From Dermatemys mawii (lineage: Eukaryota; Chordata; Testudines; Dermatemydidae): a DNA stretch of 64,000 nt. A model generated the notes under the pieces. That model was not told where the DNA came from. It did no database searches and saw nothing but the letters and a program-made list of their open reading frames with translations. The stretch spans positions 16,149,119 through 16,213,118 of the forward strand of contig ML677351.1 in assembly GCA_007922305.1 (NCBI GenBank), written 5' to 3'. Every line of letters begins with the position of its first letter. Position 1 is the first letter of the stretch. A program made the translations under genes and the position numbers. Positions 58,937 to 64,000 of this stretch are shown here, piece after piece.

Positions 58937-61012
58937 TTGTTCACACGGTAGAAGCATGCTAATGCAACAGGAACTTTGTGTTGTGTATTTATGACTTTTT
59001 GCTTATTAAGCAATTATTTTCCAGCTAATGACTTCTTTGTTTCCCATTTTTCATGCGTAAGTACTTTTTTATTGTTTTCCTGCTGTGGAATCTTTTATAA
59101 TGGTAGCTTTATTTTTTTTTTTAATTTTTAAGCCTGTAGGCTTTTTGTCTCCCTCTCTCCCCCCTTTCCCAGCCTATCTATGGAAAGAAGTGTCCAGTAT
59201 AATTTTTAAGAGCCTTTCTTAGTGCTTTCTTTCAGTTTCCTGCTGCAGAGAAATGTTTTAATAAATTATTTTTGAAGGTGATTATTTTATTTTTTTCTCT
59301 TTATGTCCTGCTGTAAAAGTGTAAGCCTGGTAAAGGTGCTTAATTTTTAATTTTAATGCAACTTACCACCCTAGGCAGTCGGGTGATGGGCAGACTTTGA
59401 CAGAGCAGATACTCCTGAACCTGCCTCCCTACCCAGGCTCTGAGCTTATCCTGGTTCCTACCCTGACCCCTCTCTTGTGGTGCTCATGATCCTGCCACAG
59501 TTGGCTGGAGAATTAGCTAAGTGTCCTGAATGGGACCCAGGGGATGGGGAGTTTGTTAACCCTCTCCCCTTCCCCCCAAAAAACATGCAGGGAAATATAA
59601 AATACATTTCCCTGGGAGTGATTGAAAGTGGCTCTGTCTTCGGACCAGTGCTAGTCCCACAGTGTTCCTGTGAGGAAGAAGAGAGCTTTCTGGATGCCCT
59701 ACATTGAACTTGAGGTCAGGCTACAAGCTCTGATTGGACCCTGAGACATTAATCTGGTAGCTGGGATTGGTTAGTAGTTGGTTCAGGGGTTGAAGGATTT
59801 CCCTGGAAAGCTTTCTAATGAGCCTCACAAGTGCAATAGACCTATTCCTGCTCTGAGAATACCCTCTGTTCCCTCCTACTGATATGGTGAATTTCTGTGT
59901 CTGGATACCCACTATTGTTGGTCTGTTATTGTGCGTCGGGGAATCTTTGATACGTAGTCCTATTACATCTCACTATTTCAATGCTTATTTTGCAGTGCAT
60001 TTGCCTTCAGGACTTGTGGGATTAGCTCACACTATCTGAGGGGTGAAAAAGGAATTTCTTGCTAGGTTTTGATCCTGCTTGGGTGATTTGTCTGTCTTCC
60101 ATGGATTTTCATATTTCTCAGGGGGCTATCAAACATTGCACATTCATGGTGCAGTGTCTGTGTGTTTCTGTATTTACTTCTCAACTTTATGGGATTGGTT
60201 GACCTCACTGATTAAAGTTTGATCCATACTAAAAGAAGATTTGACACACAGAAGAATAGGAAGAAATTGAGACCTCATCTCCTGGCTCCAGTAACATGAC
60301 CTGGTTTAAGGTTCACAAGGCAAATACCCTTATGTGGCCTAGTTTAAAATAATTGACTCCAGTGATTAATGATGTACAATTTGCAGAAGAAGGCTTTGTT
60401 CTGATTTTTATCTTATCTTTGTGACTTTGACTGTGGCATCTTTGAAAAGCTTTCATTGCTCTGGTGCTGTGAAGCTTCTGACTCAGACCAATCAGGGCAG
60501 ATTAAAAACTTCCAGTTGGAGCTATGGAGCTCTACTCCTACCCTCAGTGGACAGTCCCCTCACATAAATTTGCACACAGAAAGGATCCACAGACTCCACC
60601 CTACCCAGGTACTAGGAGATAGCCTTGTGAAGCATCATGTCTGTAAATTATCAACTCACGGCCCAAAAGATTGCTTTCCCTAGCCTTAGAGAAGGCAGAT
60701 AACAAGTTGGGCAGCCTCAAGGCCACACTCTCAGCTGACAACCCCAGCATACAATAGTCAAGTGAAATGAGAAAACTTCAGGGCAACCACAGAGTTGAAG
60801 AACAATCTCCCAGTGATTAATGGTTTTGTTTTATTTCATAAAGGTCATTAAGAAAGTGTCTAGTCTAACCTATTTAATAGGCTAGGGCACAACAAATTTC
60901 ACAGATCAAAATATCAGTCTCAGATTTGTCTCTATTACAGACTGTTTTTTCCATCTGTGCAGAACTTGTACAAGGATGTGTCAAAGTGAGTCAGTCACCA
61001 GAGATTTGAAAA
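58937..61012. other. Unique sequence, no gene seen
   Basis: No coding region or repeat boundary supported. 59105-59300 is T-rich. Confidence 0.5.
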
Positions 61013-61171
61013 ATGGAGATAAATGTAATCTGAGCAGTGGTCAAGTACCTCTATATGAAAGACTTGACTCCAAAGGAAATCAGTGAAGGTATGGTGGCAA
61101 CACTGGGGGATGAAGTCCCTTCATATGCCACAGTGAAAAAATGGGCTGCTGAATTAAAGCAAGGGAGACTG
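61013..61171 (+). pseudogene. mariner-type transposase N-terminal fragment
   Basis: DNA-binding N-terminus of a Tc1/mariner transposase. From ATG at 61013 the frame gives MEINVI, a TGA at 61031-61033, then AVVKYLYMKDLTPKEISEGM and later GDEVPSYATVKKWAAELKQGR, the helix-turn-helix block of mariner transposases (YLxLKGLTxKEI...PSYSTVKxWxAEFKxGR). Homology ends at about 61171, where a LINE begins in the same frame. The DDD catalytic domain and both terminal inverted repeats are absent. Confidence 0.8.
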
Positions 61172-61569
61172 GCACAACTGATTAAAAGAGCTTTAAACTG
61201 GGAATTCAGGGGAGACGGTTGGGAGATGCTCATATAATCTCCATGCCTTGTTCTAATATTGAGTGGGAGAAAAATCAAGTAAGAGATGATACTGCAATGC
61301 AGAGAGGATAAAAGAATGGTCATCAAGAGGAAAAATAGTGTCATTGATATCAGTGCTATCAGTCAGGTAGGTGATAGTGGCAGTTGACTGACTGTACGCA
61401 CCTGGGCATGGAATCTGGGAAAAGCCAAGCAGAAACAATTAAGATGTCTGTACACCAATGCAAGGAGGTTGGATAACAAAATGGAACTAGAAATACCTGA
61501 TTCAGGAAGTGAAACAAGATATTACAGGGATAACAGAGACATGGTGGAATAGTACTCATGACTGGAGTA
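61172..61569 (+). mobile_element. CR1-like LINE, part 1 (ORF1 end to endonuclease start)
   Basis: Begins with an ORF1-tail-like stretch (LIKRALNWEFRGDG, 61177-61220), a spacer, then the start of ORF2: RCLYTNARRLDN near 61442-61480 and DITGITETWWN near 61515-61550, the N-terminus of an APE-type endonuclease. Decayed by stops. It is interrupted at 61569 by a - strand CR1 and resumes at 62689. Confidence 0.8.
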
Positions 61570-62688
61570 TCATAGAATCATATAATAGGGTTGGAAGGGA
61601 TCTCAGGAGGTCATCTAGACCAACCCCCTTCTCAAAGCAGGACCAATCCCCAACTAAATCATCCCAGTCAGGGCTTTGTCAAGCCTGACCTTAAAAACCT
61701 CTAAGGAAGGAGATTCTACCACCTCCCTAGATAACCCATTCCAGTGATTCACCACCCTTCTAGTGAAAATGTTTTTCCTAATATCCAGCCTAAACCTTCC
61801 CCACCTCAACTTGAGACCATTACTCCTTGTTCTGTCATCTGGTACAGTCTAGATCCATCCTCTTTGGAACCCTTTTTCAGGTAGTTGAAAGCAGCTATCA
61901 AAGCCCCCCTCATTCTTCTCTTCTGCAAACTAAATAATCCCAGTTCCCTCAGCCTCTCCTCATAAGTCATGTGCTATAGCTGCTTAATCATTTTTGTTGA
62001 CCTCTGCTGGACTCTTTCCAATTTTTCCACATCCTTTTTGTAGTGTGAGGCCCAAAACTGGACACAGTACTCCAGATGAGGGCTCACCAGTGCTGAATAG
62101 AGGGGAATGATCATGTCCCTCAAGTTGCTGGCAATGCTCCTACCTATAAAGCCCAAAATGCTGTTAGGCTTCTTGGTAACAAAGGAACACTGTTGACTCA
62201 TATCTAGCTTCTCATCCACTGTAACCGCTAGGTCCTTTTCTGCAGAACTGCTGCCTAGCCATTCGGTCCCTAGTCTGTAGCAGTGCATGGGATTCTTCTG
62301 TCCTAAGTGCAGCACTCTGCACTTGTCCTTGTTGAACTTCATCAGATTTCTTTTGTCCCAATCCTCTAATTTGTCTAGGTTCCTCTGTATCCTATCTCTA
62401 ACCTCCAGCATATCTACCACTCCTCCCAGCTTAGTGTCATCAGCAAATGTGCTGAGGGTGCAATCGACGCCATCCTCCCAATCATTAATGAAGATATTGA
62501 CCAAAACGCCCCAGGACCAACCTTGGGGGTACTCCGCTTGATACTGGCTGCCAACTAGACATAGAGTCATCAACTGCTACCCTTTCAGCCCGATGATCTA
62601 GCCAGTTGTCTAGTTACCTTATAGTCCATTCATCCAGCCCATACTTCTTTAACTTGCTGGCAAAGATACTGTGGGAGACCGAATCAAA
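61570..62688 (-). mobile_element. CR1 LINE inserted in a LINE, AGTA target duplication
   Basis: A 1.1-kb 5'-truncated CR1 on -. Its 3' end is at the left (CATAGAATCATATAAT tail). The - frame 62573-61974 covers the reverse-transcriptase palm and thumb: [20 protein letters not shown] with an intact FADD box, then MKFNKDKCRVLHLGQKNP and LYSALVSPHLEYCVQFW. AGTA occurs at 61566-61569 and 62689-62692 and the host LINE reading resumes directly after it. It is the best-preserved CR1 coding piece in the window; the C-terminal part (61700-61970) is frame-broken. Confidence 0.92.
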
Positions 62689-63770
62689 AGTACAGGTATT
62701 GAAGGGTATGTGCTCTTCCGGAAAGACATAAAAAAAGGTAAAGGTTGTGGAATAATATTGTATATTAATGATAAGGTTGACTGTAAAGAAATTAGAAGTG
62801 ATGGAATGGATAAAACAGAATCTGTTTGGGTCAAAAGCACTTCAGGGAAGAGAACTACCAGAGGCTCCACTGGGATAGTGCCTGGGATAGGCTACAGACC
62901 CCAGGATCTGATATGGATATGGATAGAGACCTCAGGGAATTGTGTGAGCGTGGGAAATTTTAACTTTCCAGATATAGATTGGAGGACAAGTGCTACTATT
63001 ATTCGCAGGGCCCAGATATTCCTGGATGTGATAGCTGACAGATTTCTTCACTGAATAGCCACTAAACCAGTAAGAGATGATGTCATTTCAGATTTAGTAT
63101 CAATGAGTAGTGAGGACCTTATAGAAGAACTGGTTGTAGAGAAGAACCTTGGTTCGAGAGATCATAAGCTAATTCAGTTTGAACTAAATGGAAGAATAAA
63201 AAAAAATCTGCAATCAAGGTCCTTGATTTCAAAAGGCAAACTTAAAAAAATTAAAGGGAATTAGGGAAATGGACTTGACTGAAGGAGCTGAATAGATACA
63301 AAGCTTGAAATTACTTTAAGTCAAAGTTGCATAAGTTGTCAGAAACCTGCATCCAAAAGCAAGGGGAAAAAATTCATAGGGAGGGGTTGCAGACCAAAGA
63401 TGGATGATTAAGTATCTCAAAAAGGTTATTAAGAGAAAACCTGTGAGGAATGGAAGATGGGATGAATCAGCAAGAAAAGCTACTTTTGGAGGTCAGAAAG
63501 GGTAGGGAAAAAGTGAGAACTGTCAAAAGCCAAACAGAAGTAAAAGGTTCTGTAGACATATAAGTAAATATAAAACAAGGAAAGAAGAAGTGACACTGTG
63601 AAGCACTGAGGATGGTGTAGAGAGTAAATATAATCTAGACATGGCCCAACACCAAAACAAATTATTTGCCTCAGTTTTTAATAAGGGTAATGAGAAGCTT
63701 AGGGGGAGTGGCTGGGTGACTAATGGAAATGGGGATATGAAGGTAGAAATTACTACATCTCTGAAATTCC
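62689..63770 (+). mobile_element. CR1-like LINE, part 2 (endonuclease and following region)
   Basis: Continues the LINE split at 61569. The frame 62671-63054 gives GYVLFRKDIKKGKGCGIILY, ESVWVKSTSG and the GNFNFPDIDWR block (matching the GDFN motif of APE endonucleases; the Asp is changed to Asn), then a stop. Next come VRDDVISDLVSMSSEDLIEE and LGSRDHKLIQFEL (the terminal SDH motif, here RDH), then a region with many stops up to about 63770. Inactive. Confidence 0.85.
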
Positions 63771-64000
63771 TCGAGTTCCAGGGTCTCAGTGTGTGGATAA
63801 GATGGTGGTGTAGGGAGGAGAGTTTTAAGTTTATTAAGAACCAGGAAACCTTTGAGGAAAGGAGGAGCCTATATTGGAAGGATGGGCTCCACCTAAACCA
63901 AAGGAGAACAAGATTGCTTCCATGTAATATTAAAAAGGTCATAGAGGAGTTTTTAAAGTAAGGGCCGGGGGAAAGCCGACAGGTGCTGGGGAGTACCGGG
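63771..64000 (+). mobile_element. LINE ORF1 esterase-like C-terminus, fused and running off the edge
   Basis: From about 63780 the frame gives WWCREESFKFIKNQETFEER and then SLYWKDGLHLNQRRTRLL, with the DGLH block that carries the terminal Asp/His of SGNH-type esterase domains found in some CR1 ORF1 proteins. The stop is at 63961, followed by a spacer of the kind that precedes ORF2. The ORF is open in one frame with the last part of the upstream LINE (63641-63961, 106 codons). So it is the start of another LINE copy or a rearrangement. Confidence 0.6.

Overview
The window reads as repeat-rich, A+T-rich, non-coding DNA from a sauropsid, most likely a turtle. The basis is the repeat mix: several CR1 LINE subfamilies, Penelope-like elements (PLEs) whose terminal repeats begin with a tRNA-SINE-like head, PIF/Harbinger transposons with their Myb-like partner gene, hAT and Harbinger MITEs, and LTR remnants. 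I found no convincing exon of a host gene. It is probably intergenic or deep intronic.

Layout. 1-9.3 kb: decayed CR1 copies on both strands, one of them split by a 152-bp palindromic PLE insertion. 10.5-11.2 kb: a solo LTR with perfect 5-bp target duplications, followed by a short PLE copy of a second family. 16.0-20.3 kb: a nearly complete Harbinger transposon with TTA target duplications and terminal inverted repeats. It carries a transposase on the + strand broken by one frameshift, and a convergent two-exon Myb/SANT-like gene on the - strand broken by one nonsense codon. A 97-bp tandem repeat, an assembly gap and an unexplained opposite-strand ORF lie in the Myb-gene intron. 20-42 kb: mostly unique sequence with PLE termini, tRNA-like SINE fragments, a second LTR and MITEs, including two nested hAT copies. 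42.5-46.7 kb: a Harbinger MITE, then a much older, badly decayed Harbinger copy with remnants of both genes. 46.7-58.5 kb: mostly unique, with a MITE interrupted by a CR1 tail. 58.5-58.9 kb: a miniature PLE that still encodes a reverse-transcriptase fragment. 61-64 kb: a mariner N-terminal fragment joined to a + strand CR1-like LINE, which is itself interrupted by a - strand CR1 with an AGTA target duplication; then an ORF1 esterase-like fragment running off the edge.

How the parts work together: in the Harbinger element the transposase supplies DDE catalysis and the Myb-like protein supplies DNA binding and, by family knowledge, nuclear import. The palindromic motif repeated near both ends is a plausible binding site. 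The most distinctive pattern is a set of short PLE insertions with 10-14 bp target duplications, four of which end in an inverted piece of their own terminal repeat.
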